Source: Clostridia bacterium (GTDB lineage: Bacteria; Bacillota; Clostridia; Oscillospirales; Acutalibacteraceae). Taken from it: a DNA stretch of 64,000 nt. Under the pieces are notes generated by a model. That model worked only from the letters and a program-made list of their open reading frames with translations. It did no database searches and had not been told where the DNA came from. Location of the stretch: the NCBI GenBank assembly GCA_017428625.1, contig JAFRQM010000056.1, positions 82,784-146,783 on the forward strand. Direction: 5' to 3'. Shown piece after piece: positions 1 through 8,052 of this stretch (the first letter of the stretch is position 1; each line of letters starts with the position of its first letter). The translations under genes and the position numbers were made by a program.

Positions 1-870
1 TATGACCTTTCAAATATGGACAAGGTCGAGGAGATATTTGAAAAACAGCTTGAGAAATGCAGAGTCGATTATTTCGATTTTTATCTTTTTCACAATGTCT
101 GCGAGATGAATATCAACCAGTATCTTGACCCGAAATACGGCATTTACAACTACCTCATTTTACAGAAAAACAACGGCAGAATAAAGCATCTCGGTTTTTC
201 CGCTCACGGCAGTTATGAGGTTATAGAGCGTTTTCTGAAGGCTTACGGCAGCGATATGGAGTTCTGCCAGCTTCAGATTAACTATATTGACTGGGAGTTC
301 CAGAATGCTGTCAAAAAGGTTGAACTTATAAAAAGTTACGGCATTCCCGTTTTTGTTATGGAACCTGTCCGTGGCGGCAAACTGGCAAAACTCGACGCTC
401 ACTACGAGTCAAAACTCAAAGAAATGCGCCCGGATGAGAGCGCTGTTGCGTGGGCGTTCCGCTTTTTGCAGAGCATAGACGCGACTGTGGTGCTTTCGGG
501 TATGTCGGATTTTGAACAGCTCAGACAGAACATTGACATTTACAGTGAGAAAAAGCCGCTGAGCGAATATGAAATGAAAACACTGCTCGGTATGGCGCGC
601 GATATGGTCAACCCCAAAACCGTGCCCTGCACGGCCTGCAGATACTGCACAACCCATTGCCCGATGGAACTTGACATCCCGTTCCTTCTCAATCTTTACA
701 ATGAACATTTTTATTCCGACGGCGGTTTTATAGCGCCTATGGCGCTTATGTCTCTGCCGCAGGACAAACAGCCGTCAGCCTGTATCGGTTGCGGAAGTTG
801 TGAGGCGGTCTGCCCGCAGCAGATTAAAATACCCGAGGCATTGGCGTCATTCTGCGAAATGCTCGGTTAA
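1..870 (+). CDS. Aldo/keto reductase with C-terminal 2x[4Fe-4S] ferredoxin domain (5' truncated by window)
   Basis: The reading frame is open from base 1 (Tyr-Asp-Leu-Ser-Asn precede the first Met at 16), so the N-terminus with the catalytic Asp/Tyr/Lys lies outside the window. The visible part holds the second half of an AKR TIM barrel: the YLFHNV strand with the conserved His, GRIKHLGFSAHG, and MEPVRGGKL. It ends in two ferredoxin-type motifs, CTACRYCTTHCP (about residues 205-216 from Met16) and CIGCGSCEAVCP (about 256-267), each able to hold one [4Fe-4S] cluster. This fusion is common in anaerobic Clostridia and suggests an NAD(P)H- or ferredoxin-linked carbonyl reductase in the cytoplasm; the substrate is unknown. 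The lipoprotein gene at 885 follows after 14 nt. Confidence 0.9.
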   Translation, partial: YDLSNMDKVEEIFEKQLEKCRVDYFDFYLFHNVCEMNINQYLDPKYGIYNYLILQKNNGRIKHLGFSAHGSYEVIERFLKAYGSDMEFCQLQINYIDWEFQNAVKKVELIKSYGIPVFVMEPVRGGKLAKLDAHYESKLKEMRPDESAVAWAFRFLQSIDATVVLSGMSDFEQLRQNIDIYSEKKPLSEYEMKTLLGMARDMVNPKTVPCTACRYCTTHCPMELDIPFLLNLYNEHFYSDGGFIAPMALMSLPQDKQPSACIGCGSCEAVCPQQIKIPEALASFCEMLG

Positions 871-884
871 ATGAAGGAAGAATT

Positions 885-1649
885 ATGAAAAGGATTATTG
901 CTTTTATTTCGGCGGTTCTCACCGTCAGCCTGATTCTCGGCGGATGCGCCGGTATTGACAGACTGTCATCCGGAGCATATACAGAAGGTGAAAGAACGGT
1001 AGCGGACGAAATATATAAAATAGACATCGACTGGGCTCAGGGCAGGGTAATCGTCATAGGCAGCGAACATGCTGAAGAAATCACCGTAAAGGACAACGCT
1101 GGCGACGGCACCCCTCTTGCCACGCGAATTATCGGCTCCGTACTCTATATCAAAGCGGCAAAGCCCGGCAAGGAAGCGGGCGAAAAAAGCCTGACTGTAA
1201 TTGTGCCTGCCGGTTATAATTACAGTGAAATCGAAATACGCACACAGTCCGCTAACGCCGGCATTCGCAAACTCAAGGCATCCAGAGCGGATATCAAAAC
1301 GGCAAGCGGCAATATTTCGGTTGTTGCGTGCGACATTGACGATGAGGCTGAACTTGAAAGCGAAACAGGCAACATTACGGCTAACGGCAATATTGCCGAC
1401 TATGATATTCAGACCGTGTCGGGCGAAATCTCGATAACGACAGATTTCATCCCCGAAGACCTCGACGCGGAGTCGGTTGACGGAGCCGTTATCATCAGCC
1501 TTCCGGCAGATACACCCGTGGGCTCTGTAAAAGCAAAAACAGGCGGAGCGGTCACCAATCAACTCACAAACAAAGAGAAGGGCAACGGTTACACATTTAA
1601 ATCCGAAACAGGCAACATATTCCTTCTCGAAAACATAAACAGTAAGTAA
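885..1649 (+). CDS. DUF4097-type beta-repeat lipoprotein
   Basis: 254 aa. The N-terminus is a lipoprotein signal (basic MKR, hydrophobic core, lipobox ILGGC with Cys at 21), so the protein should be anchored on the outer face of the membrane. The mature part is built from short beta-strand repeats with the signature S/T-x-S/T-G-x-I: TASGNISV, SETGNITA, TVSGEISI, SVDGAVII and SETGNIFLL. This is the pattern of DUF4097/adhesin-like beta-solenoids, whose biochemical role is not established. An AAGGAAG Shine-Dalgarno precedes the ATG. It sits 14 nt after the aldo/keto reductase and 41 nt before the first Gfo/Idh gene, so co-transcription is possible. Confidence 0.75.
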   Translation: MKRIIAFISAVLTVSLILGGCAGIDRLSSGAYTEGERTVADEIYKIDIDWAQGRVIVIGSEHAEEITVKDNAGDGTPLATRIIGSVLYIKAAKPGKEAGEKSLTVIVPAGYNYSEIEIRTQSANAGIRKLKASRADIKTASGNISVVACDIDDEAELESETGNITANGNIADYDIQTVSGEISITTDFIPEDLDAESVDGAVIISLPADTPVGSVKAKTGGAVTNQLTNKEKGNGYTFKSETGNIFLLENINSK

Positions 1650-1690
1650 ATTACGGGAGAGCATCCCGAAAATATAAGGAGATATATACT

Positions 1691-2776
1691 ATGGAGAAAC
1701 TCAAGGTTGGTATTATCGGCTGCGGCGGAATCGCGAACGGCAAACATATGCCCGCTATTGCGAAAATCAAGGAAGTCGAAATGGTTGCCTTCTGCGACAT
1801 CATTGAGGAGAGAGCAGTTAAGGCGGCAAAGAAATTCGGTGTTGAAGGCGCAAAGGTTTACACCGATTACAAAGAACTTCTTGCGGATGAAAGCATTGTT
1901 GCCGTTCATGTCTGCACGCCCAACCGTTCGCACAGTTTTATCACCATTGATGCGCTTGAGGCGGGCAAACACGTAATGTGCGAAAAACCGATGGCAAAAA
2001 CCTATGCCGAGGCAAAGGCTATGTATGAAGCAAGCGTGCGCACGGGCAAAAAACTCACCATCGGCTATCAATCCCGCTGGAGAGGAGACTCCCTTTACCT
2101 CAAGCAGTGCTGTGAAGACGGAATGTTCGGCGAAATCTATTACGCAAGAGCGCTCGCTTTAAGGCGCAGAGCAGTTCCGACCTGGGGTGTTTTTCTTAAC
2201 GAATACGAGCAGGGCGGCGGACCGCTTATTGATATAGGCACACACGCGCTCGACCTTACGCTCTGGCTAATGGATAACTACAAGCCGAAAATGGTTGTAG
2301 GCACAAAATACAAAAAACTCGGCGACCAGAAAAACGCGGGCAACGCCTGGGGCGACTGGGATCCCGAGAAATACACTGTTGAAGATTCGGCGTTCGGCTT
2401 TGTTGTTATGGAGAACGGCGCCACGGTAAGTGTTGAAAGCAGTTGGGCGCTCAACATTGCCGACCCGTGTGAAGCGAGCACATTAATCTGCGGCGTAAAC
2501 GGCGGCGCGGATATGCTTCATGACCTTCGCCTCAACTATGTTCGAAACGGCAGGCAGGTTATTGAAAAGCCCAGTTTTGACGCAGGCGGAGTTGCCTTCT
2601 ATGAGGGCTCAAGCGACGACCCCTCAGACCTTGAATGCTGCGCTTTCTATGACGCGGTAATCAATGACAAACCAGTCAGAACAAAACCAGAACAGGCTAT
2701 GGTTGTTACACAGATTCTTGAGGCTATTTACGAATCCGCCGCAACCGGCAAGCCTGTTTATATCAACAACGACTGA
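1691..2776 (+). CDS. Gfo/Idh/MocA family oxidoreductase 1
   Basis: 361 aa, normal family length. The N-terminal Rossmann fold shows GIIGCGGIANGKH for NAD(P) binding. VCTPNRSH follows, then the family EKP motif (CEKPMAKT, Lys about residue 98) and GGGPLIDIGTHALDLTLWLM in the C-terminal substrate domain. Family members oxidise or reduce a hydroxyl of sugars, inositols or their glycosides, often at C3 of glucosides. Start chosen from AAGGAGATATATACT before the ATG. It is followed at 14 nt by a TIM-barrel isomerase, and a second Gfo/Idh gene closes the cassette at 4551. The substrate cannot be read from sequence. Confidence 0.9.
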   Translation: MEKLKVGIIGCGGIANGKHMPAIAKIKEVEMVAFCDIIEERAVKAAKKFGVEGAKVYTDYKELLADESIVAVHVCTPNRSHSFITIDALEAGKHVMCEKPMAKTYAEAKAMYEASVRTGKKLTIGYQSRWRGDSLYLKQCCEDGMFGEIYYARALALRRRAVPTWGVFLNEYEQGGGPLIDIGTHALDLTLWLMDNYKPKMVVGTKYKKLGDQKNAGNAWGDWDPEKYTVEDSAFGFVVMENGATVSVESSWALNIADPCEASTLICGVNGGADMLHDLRLNYVRNGRQVIEKPSFDAGGVAFYEGSSDDPSDLECCAFYDAVINDKPVRTKPEQAMVVTQILEAIYESAATGKPVYINND

Positions 2777-2790
2777 GGGAGGAATACAGC

Positions 2791-3513
2791 ATGAAAATTG
2801 CCGTTCAGCTTTATTCCATACGCGACTGCATAAAGTCGGGCGATGACCTGATTCGTCTTCTCGGAGAAGTTAAAGAACTCGGCTATGATGGAGTTGAGTT
2901 TGCGGGCTATTACGGTGTTGACGCCGGAACACTCAGAGCAAGGCTTGATGAAACAGGGCTTGTCTGCGTCGGCAGTCATCTCGGCCTCGACGATTTCAAA
3001 GAGGAAAATCTCGAAAAAACCTATGAGTTCGCGAAAACGCTCGGCACCCCTCAGATAGGTGTCGGCGGCGCTCCGCACTCAACGCTTGCCGAGTGCGAGG
3101 CAACGGGCGGTGTTCTCGGCAAAGCGGATGATATTTTCAGCGCAAGAGGTATGAAGGTCTATTATCACAACCACTGCGAAGAGTTCAAACCGCTTGAAGA
3201 CGGCACGCTTCCGATTGACGTTATCAAAAGTTACTGCCACCTGCAGATAGACACCTACTGGAGTTATTATGCCGGAGCGGACAACTATAAACTTATAACG
3301 GAGAACAAAGACAGAATCGCCACTCTTCACCTGAAAGACGGTGTTGACGGCAAGCCTGTCGCTCTCGGCGAGGGCACAAATGACATTCCGCTTGTTCTTA
3401 AAGCGGCGCAGGACGCCGGTATTGAGTGGATTGTTGTTGAGAACGACGACCCCATTCCCGACGGCATAAGCGACATCGGCAGAAGCATCAAATATCTTAA
3501 ATCAATCATCTGA
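2791..3513 (+). CDS. Sugar phosphate isomerase/epimerase-like TIM barrel (short form)
   Basis: 240 aa, shorter than the usual 270-300. It belongs to the AP-endonuclease-2/xylose-isomerase-like TIM-barrel superfamily. Likely metal ligands appear in order: Glu in GVEFAGYYG, His in YYHNHCEEF, Asp in LQIDTYW, His in TLHLKDG and Glu in VVENDDP. Such proteins isomerise, dehydrate or cleave keto-sugars and keto-glycosides in the cytoplasm. A GGGAGG Shine-Dalgarno lies 14 nt after the preceding oxidoreductase stop and only 10 nt separate it from the next isomerase, so the genes are one operon. The order oxidoreductase-isomerase-isomerase-oxidoreductase suggests successive steps on one substrate (inference). 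Confidence 0.85.
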   Translation: MKIAVQLYSIRDCIKSGDDLIRLLGEVKELGYDGVEFAGYYGVDAGTLRARLDETGLVCVGSHLGLDDFKEENLEKTYEFAKTLGTPQIGVGGAPHSTLAECEATGGVLGKADDIFSARGMKVYYHNHCEEFKPLEDGTLPIDVIKSYCHLQIDTYWSYYAGADNYKLITENKDRIATLHLKDGVDGKPVALGEGTNDIPLVLKAAQDAGIEWIVVENDDPIPDGISDIGRSIKYLKSII

Positions 3514-3523
3514 GGAGATTATT

Positions 3524-4489
3524 ATGAAAATAGGTGTTTTTACAACTCTGCTTTCAAACCTGCCTTTTGAAGAGGCACTCAAATATTTTAAATCACTCGG
3601 TATTGAAATGGTGGAAATCGGTTGCGGAGGCTACCCCGGCAACGCGCACGCCAACCCCGACGAGCTACTCGAAAACAGCGCTAAGCTCGACGATTTCAAA
3701 GCCCTTATCAAAAACTATGATGTTGAGATAAGCGCGCTTTCATGCCACGGTAACCCCGTGCATCCCGATAAAAAAATTGCCGCTGATTTCGATCGAGCAA
3801 TCTGTCAGACGATTCTGCTTGCCGAAAAACTCGGTATTCATCAGATAAACACATTCTCCGGCTGCCCCGGCGATTATGAGGGCGCGAAATATCCCAACTG
3901 GGTAACCTGCCCGTGGCCCGATGATTTCGGCAGAATACTCGACTGGCAGTGGAACGAGGTGCTTATTCCCTACTGGAAAAAGACGGCTCAGTTTGCGAAA
4001 GACCACGGCGTTGACAAAATCGCTTTTGAGCTTCATCCCGGTTTCTGCGTTTATAACACCGAAAGTATGCTTAAAATCCGTAACGCGGTAGGTCCCGAAA
4101 TCGGCGCAAACCTTGACCCCAGTCACCTTATCTGGCAGGGTATGGAGCCTGTCGCGGTCATTCGCGAACTCGGCGATGCGATATTCCATTTTCACGCAAA
4201 AGACACAAAGGTTGACAAATACAACACCGCGAAAAACGGTGTGCTTGACAACAAGCCGTATTCGGATGAAATCAACCGCTCGTGGATTTTCCGTTCGCTC
4301 GGCTACGGCAACGACTATTCCTACTGGAAAGATATTGTTTCCAATCTGCGTATGGTCGGCTATGACTATGCACTGAGCATTGAGCACGAAGATTCGCTTA
4401 TGAGCCAGAACGAAGGGCTTGAAAAAGCGGTTGACTTCCTTAAAAGTGTTGTTATCAAAGAAGACCCCGCCGAGATGTGGTGGGCATAA
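3524..4489 (+). CDS. Sugar phosphate isomerase/epimerase-like TIM barrel (long form)
   Basis: 321 aa of the xylose-isomerase-like TIM-barrel superfamily. The N-terminus MKIGVFTTLLSNLPFEEAL is the first strand and helix. Candidate metal-binding residues are Glu in IAFELHPG, Asp in GANLDPSH, His in FHFHAKDT and Glu in LSIEHED. It has GAGGAGATT before the ATG and lies 10 nt after the shorter paralogue. Similar long-form members occur in inositol and 3-keto-glycoside pathways. It shares only fold-level resemblance with its neighbour, so the two probably do different chemistry. Confidence 0.85.
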   Translation: MKIGVFTTLLSNLPFEEALKYFKSLGIEMVEIGCGGYPGNAHANPDELLENSAKLDDFKALIKNYDVEISALSCHGNPVHPDKKIAADFDRAICQTILLAEKLGIHQINTFSGCPGDYEGAKYPNWVTCPWPDDFGRILDWQWNEVLIPYWKKTAQFAKDHGVDKIAFELHPGFCVYNTESMLKIRNAVGPEIGANLDPSHLIWQGMEPVAVIRELGDAIFHFHAKDTKVDKYNTAKNGVLDNKPYSDEINRSWIFRSLGYGNDYSYWKDIVSNLRMVGYDYALSIEHEDSLMSQNEGLEKAVDFLKSVVIKEDPAEMWWA

Positions 4490-4550
4490 ATAAACTAAAT
4501 TGAATAAAAAAGGGCGGCGCCGTTTTACGCGGTGCTGTTAAGGCGATAAT

Positions 4551-5612
4551 ATGGTTGACGGAAAATTCGGATTTGCAGTAATAGGTTACGGCGGAATGGG
4601 CGGCTGGCATATAAACCAGATGCTCGAAAAATTCGGCGGCAGAGCGCAGGTGCTCGGTATTTATGATATAAGCCCCGAGGCGGCTGAAAGAGCGGAGAAA
4701 AAAGGTGTTCATGCCTATTCAAGCCGCGAGGAACTTCTTGCCGATGAAAGAATTGACCTTGTTACAATAGCGACCCCAAACGATGTGCATAAAGAAATTG
4801 CGGTTGATGCTCTCAATGCGGGCAAAAATGTTATTTCGGAGAAGCCGGTTACTCTGAGCGTGCCGGATTATGAAGAGATGGTTGCGGCTGCGAAAAAAAA
4901 CGGCAAACTTTTCACAACGCACCAAAACAGGCGCTGGGATGAGGACTACCTCATTGTGCGCAAACTCATTGAAGAGAACACTCTCGGCAAAGTGTTCCGT
5001 ATTGAACACAGGGTTCAGGGCTCAAGAGGAGTGCCGGGCGACTGGCGCAACCAGAAAGAACACGGCGGCGGAATGGTGCTCGACTGGGGCATTCATCTGC
5101 TTGACCAGGTTTTGCAGATGACTTACCCGCATAAACTCGTGAGTGTCTATAATGAACTCACCTATGTCACAAACGAAAACTGTGATGACGGCTTCAGGGC
5201 AACCTTGATTTTCGACAACGGGCAGTCGTTCTATGTTGAGGTTACCACAAGCAATTTTATTGAACTGCCTCTTTGGTATGTTCTGGGCGAAAACGGTTCT
5301 GCTGTTATTAACAACTGGCAGTATGACGGTGAAATCGTAAAGGTTTCCGACTGGGAGAAACGCGACGCCGTGCCGATTCAGGCGGGCGCGGGTATAACCA
5401 AAACAATGGCACCCCGCACCGATGAAACAATAAAGCGCTACCCATTGCCACGCGTGAAAGCCGATTGGAGCGAGTATTACACAAACATTTTTGACACGCT
5501 CGAAGGCAAGGCAACACAGATTGTAACCCATGACCAGCAGAGAAGGCTGCTCAAACTTGTTGACGCCATCTTCCTCTCTGCAAAAGAGAACAGGGTAGTG
5601 GAGTTTGAATAA
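4551..5612 (+). CDS. Gfo/Idh/MocA family oxidoreductase 2
   Basis: 353 aa. Rossmann motif VIGYGGMGGWHINQM, then IATPNDVHKE, the EKP motif in ISEKPVTLS, THQNRRWDEDY, and GGGMVLDWGIHLLDQV in the substrate domain. It is a second, divergent member of the family that opens the cassette at 1691. The start is the ATG after AAGGCGATAAT, a weak Shine-Dalgarno; a small GC hairpin (GCGCCG/CGGTGC) lies in the 61-nt gap before it. The gene ends just before a strong terminator, so it is the last gene of the cassette. Probably NAD(P)-dependent and cytoplasmic. Confidence 0.88.
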   Translation: MVDGKFGFAVIGYGGMGGWHINQMLEKFGGRAQVLGIYDISPEAAERAEKKGVHAYSSREELLADERIDLVTIATPNDVHKEIAVDALNAGKNVISEKPVTLSVPDYEEMVAAAKKNGKLFTTHQNRRWDEDYLIVRKLIEENTLGKVFRIEHRVQGSRGVPGDWRNQKEHGGGMVLDWGIHLLDQVLQMTYPHKLVSVYNELTYVTNENCDDGFRATLIFDNGQSFYVEVTTSNFIELPLWYVLGENGSAVINNWQYDGEIVKVSDWEKRDAVPIQAGAGITKTMAPRTDETIKRYPLPRVKADWSEYYTNIFDTLEGKATQIVTHDQQRRLLKLVDAIFLSAKENRVVEFE

Positions 5613-5627
5613 AAGAATAAAGGCATT

Positions 5628-5658
5628 AAAAAAGCACTCCGGTGGAGTGCTTTTTTTT
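5628..5658. terminator. Bidirectional intrinsic terminator
   Basis: AAAAAAGCACTCC, a three-base loop, then GGAGTGCTTTTTTTT: a perfect stem with A and T tracts on both sides. It lies between convergent genes and should serve both the oxidoreductase (plus) and the TlpA-like lipoprotein (minus). Confidence 0.93.
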
Positions 5659-5667
5659 AGTATCGTT

Positions 5668-6606
5668 TTACTCAAGATACGGTTTTACAAGAGTTTCCCA
5701 TTCTTTATAAGACCTTGAACCTATAATCGGTTCGTCGGTCAGAACATTGCCTTCGCCGTCAACAATAATTGTTGTAGGCACATAGCCTGTTTCATATTCT
5801 TTGAAATCGGAAGTTTTTTTGACAATAGGGTAAGTGATGCCGTTGTTTTCAACAGTCGATTTCGCGTCTGCTTCCGTTTTGTAAACACCGATTATAAGAA
5901 GACCCTTACTCTTGTAATTATTATAGAGTTTCTGAAGGTCGGGCATTTCGCTGACACACGGACCGCACCACGGCTCCCACATATTGACTATTATCACTTT
6001 ACTGTTTGAGTATGTTGACATTGAAACGGGATTGCCGTCTATATCTGTGGAAGTGAACGACAGTTTTTTGCCTGTCGAAACAGGCTTTTTTGCAGTTGTG
6101 GTTGTAGGCGCGGAGATTTTTTCGCCTGAAGGAATAAAAACCGGTGCTTTTGTTGTTGAAGGTAAAGTGCTTGCCGGCTTTGTCGAGCCTTCTGAGGGAG
6201 ACTCGACCGCCTTTACTGAGCCGGGTGATGTTTTCTCCGGCGTATTTTCAGATGTTCCGTTTTTTGAAATCCGTGTTTTCGGTGTGGCTTTTTTATGTGT
6301 TGTTGAAGCGTCGGTCTTTTTTTCTGTTGTTGTTTTCAACACGGATGTTATGGTTGTGATGATTTTTGCTGCGGTTGTTTCTTCATTACCCGTCGCCGCC
6401 GTTTCGGATTCGGAAATACTTTCCGCTTCATAAACAGACCCTGATTCTTCTTCTGTTATTTCTTGAACTGTTGTTTCAGGCAGAGTTGATTCAACACCTG
6501 TTTCGCTTTCGGCGTTTTTTGAGGTTGTGTAATTATTGCTGCTGAGACTGCAGCCGCTCAGCGTTAAAAGAATTGCAATAAGTAATAAGAAGATTCTTTT
6601 GTTCAT
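5668..6606 (-). CDS. TlpA/ResA-like thioredoxin-domain lipoprotein
   Basis: 312 aa. Signal peptide with lipobox LSGC (Cys19), a long Thr/Ser/Glu/Lys-rich linker (about 20-180) and a C-terminal thioredoxin fold beginning at KLSFTSTDIDG. The active site is WEPWCGPC, Cys214 and Cys217; the cis-Pro equivalent is in GYVPTTIIVDGEG. It is expected on the outer face of the membrane as a thiol-disulfide oxidoreductase. The disordered linker is much longer than in ResA and could let the domain reach through peptidoglycan. The histidine phosphatase gene lies 19 nt upstream, so the two are probably co-transcribed. Confidence 0.88.
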   Translation of the reverse strand: MNKRIFLLLIAILLTLSGCSLSSNNYTTSKNAESETGVESTLPETTVQEITEEESGSVYEAESISESETAATGNEETTAAKIITTITSVLKTTTEKKTDASTTHKKATPKTRISKNGTSENTPEKTSPGSVKAVESPSEGSTKPASTLPSTTKAPVFIPSGEKISAPTTTTAKKPVSTGKKLSFTSTDIDGNPVSMSTYSNSKVIIVNMWEPWCGPCVSEMPDLQKLYNNYKSKGLLIIGVYKTEADAKSTVENNGITYPIVKKTSDFKEYETGYVPTTIIVDGEGNVLTDEPIIGSRSYKEWETLVKPYLE

Positions 6607-6625
6607 TTTTTATTCTCTTTTCCTG

Positions 6626-7249
6626 TTATTCTTCCCGTTCATACGGGAATGTGCTGAAGACCTCGATTTTGCGGTCGGTCATCCACATTCTTGCGTCAAC
6701 ACGCAAAACATAACCGCAGCCGCTGTCGCATCTCCATTTGTTTGCCGCAAGCTCGGGGATGCCGTAAGCCTCAAGAATTGCCATAATTACGCCGCCGTGA
6801 GTTATAATCGCCGTGTTTTCGGTTCCCGCTCTGAGAATGCCGTCAACAATTTTCTCAAATGCGAGGCAGACTCTTGCCGAGAACCTGTCGGAACTCTCAC
6901 CGAATTCCGGCACCGCATCGGAGTCTCCCGCAAGCCAGCGGACGAAGGTGTCGTTATCTTTGAGTTCTTCCGCTGTTTTGCCTTCAAATTCTCCGAAATT
7001 GCATTCGGATAACCCGTCTATTGCCAGCGCTTCTTTGGCAGGGTAGAGAATTCCGGCGGTTTGCAGGCATCTTTTAAGCGGGCTTGAAATAACGGCATCA
7101 ACCCATGGGTAAACCGAGTTTTCGCTGAGCTGCTCAAGTTCAGCCCTGCCTTCGTCGCTCAGGTCAACATCGGTATGCCCGATATATTTGCCCTGTGAAT
7201 TCTCTTTAATCATACCGTGACGGATAAGATAAATGTTGTAAGCTTTCAT
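6626..7249 (-). CDS. Histidine phosphatase family protein
   Basis: 207 aa, phosphoglycerate-mutase-like. The RHG motif is at residues 10-12 (YLIRHGMI) with His11 as phospho-acceptor. SPLKRCLQTA supplies the second Arg, CNFGEFEGKTAEEL the Glu region, and ITHGGVI the second catalytic His. The N-terminal layout resembles cobalamin-pathway alpha-ribazole phosphatases, but no cobalamin genes are nearby, so the substrate stays open. Cytoplasmic. It is divergent from the XRE regulator at 7386 and shares a 136-nt intergenic region with it. Confidence 0.85.
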   Translation of the reverse strand: MKAYNIYLIRHGMIKENSQGKYIGHTDVDLSDEGRAELEQLSENSVYPWVDAVISSPLKRCLQTAGILYPAKEALAIDGLSECNFGEFEGKTAEELKDNDTFVRWLAGDSDAVPEFGESSDRFSARVCLAFEKIVDGILRAGTENTAIITHGGVIMAILEAYGIPELAANKWRCDSGCGYVLRVDARMWMTDRKIEVFSTFPYEREE

Positions 7250-7300
7250 AATTTCACCATAATCAATAAAATAATCTTCAATATTCGGTAATTTTAACTA

Positions 7301-7360
7301 TATACAAATTGTATTATCAGGTTTATAATATTGTTCCGATGCATATACAGTTCGTGTATT
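7301..7360 (+). promoter_or_regulatory. Promoter with two candidate operator dyads upstream of the XRE regulator
   Basis: TATACA (7301-7306), 17 nt, TATAAT (7324-7329) reads as a plus-strand sigma-A promoter. The dyad ATACAAATTGTAT (7302-7314) overlaps the -35 element. A second, looser dyad ATACA-5-TGTAT (7345-7359) lies just after the expected transcription start. The TTG start follows CCGGAGG. Autoregulation by the XRE protein is an inference from the arrangement. Confidence 0.5.
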
Positions 7361-7385
7361 TTTTTGTAATCCGGAGGTTATTGCT

Positions 7386-7997
7386 TTGGAAAAATCTTTT
7401 TCGGTAACGCTTACCGAACTTCGTAAAGAAAAAAGGCTCACGCAGAAGGAGGCGGCCGCCAAACTCGGCATATCTCAGGCTCTTCTTTCGCACTATGAAA
7501 AAGGAATACGCGAATGCAGCAGGGAGTTTCTGATTAAAGCTGCCGATTTCTACGGCGTTTCATGTGACTATCTGCTCGGCAGAACCGCGGAACGCACAGG
7601 CGAAATAGGCATTGACATAAACAAAGCCGTGCCCGGTGATTCCGAACTCTCCGCTGAGACTCTCGAACGGGCGGTAGCCGCTGTTAAGGATATGCTTGAC
7701 AGAAGCAAGGATGAACGCCTCAACCTGTTGTTCGCTGTTGAATTATACAGGTTTATTTTGATGGGAATAAACGCAGGAGTGATTCCCGAAAAATGGGCGG
7801 CTGACGGCCTGAAACCGAGGCTGTCGCAGTTTCTTGATATTTCGGGTTCATTTATGCGCTCTCAGGTGTCTTCGCTTAAAGTAAAAACATCCGCTCCCAA
7901 AAGAAAGACCGTGCCTGTTTGCGTTCAGACTGTCGCTCACACGGCGGATGAATGGCTCAAAGAGCGCCTGACGGAGATACTGCCCAAAGAAGAATGA
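7386..7997 (+). CDS. XRE-family helix-turn-helix transcriptional regulator
   Basis: 203 aa from a TTG start, 7-8 nt after CCGGAGG. Residues 5-65 form a lambda-repressor-type HTH: LTELRKEKRLTQKEAAAKLG, then ISQALLSHYEKGIRE, then AADFYGVSCDYLLGRT. The C-terminal 130 residues are helical and not recognised; they lack a LexA-type peptidase motif or a cupin pattern. The role is sequence-specific repression or activation. The target is unknown, though the dyads in its own promoter are obvious candidates. Confidence 0.87.
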   Translation: MEKSFSVTLTELRKEKRLTQKEAAAKLGISQALLSHYEKGIRECSREFLIKAADFYGVSCDYLLGRTAERTGEIGIDINKAVPGDSELSAETLERAVAAVKDMLDRSKDERLNLLFAVELYRFILMGINAGVIPEKWAADGLKPRLSQFLDISGSFMRSQVSSLKVKTSAPKRKTVPVCVQTVAHTADEWLKERLTEILPKEE

Positions 7998-8008
7998 TGT
8001 TATATATT

Positions 8009-8047
8009 AAAAGCTGCCTTGTGTGCGTTTGCACCGGGCAGCTTTTT
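8009..8047. terminator. Intrinsic terminator between convergent genes
   Basis: AAAAGCTGCC, an 18-nt loop, GGCAGCTTTT. The stem has A/T tracts on both sides, so it can stop both the XRE gene and the CAP-like gene. Confidence 0.85.
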
Positions 8048-8052
8048 CAGCG

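Noticed and set aside
966..1664. 232-codon minus-strand frame opposite the DUF4097 lipoprotein
   Set aside because: Cys/Phe/Arg-rich translation typical of an antisense shadow; the plus-strand gene has a signal peptide, repeats and a Shine-Dalgarno.
5984..6433. 149-codon plus-strand frame rich in Val/Phe
   Set aside because: Antisense of the Thr/Ser-rich linker of the thioredoxin lipoprotein; the low complexity keeps it open.
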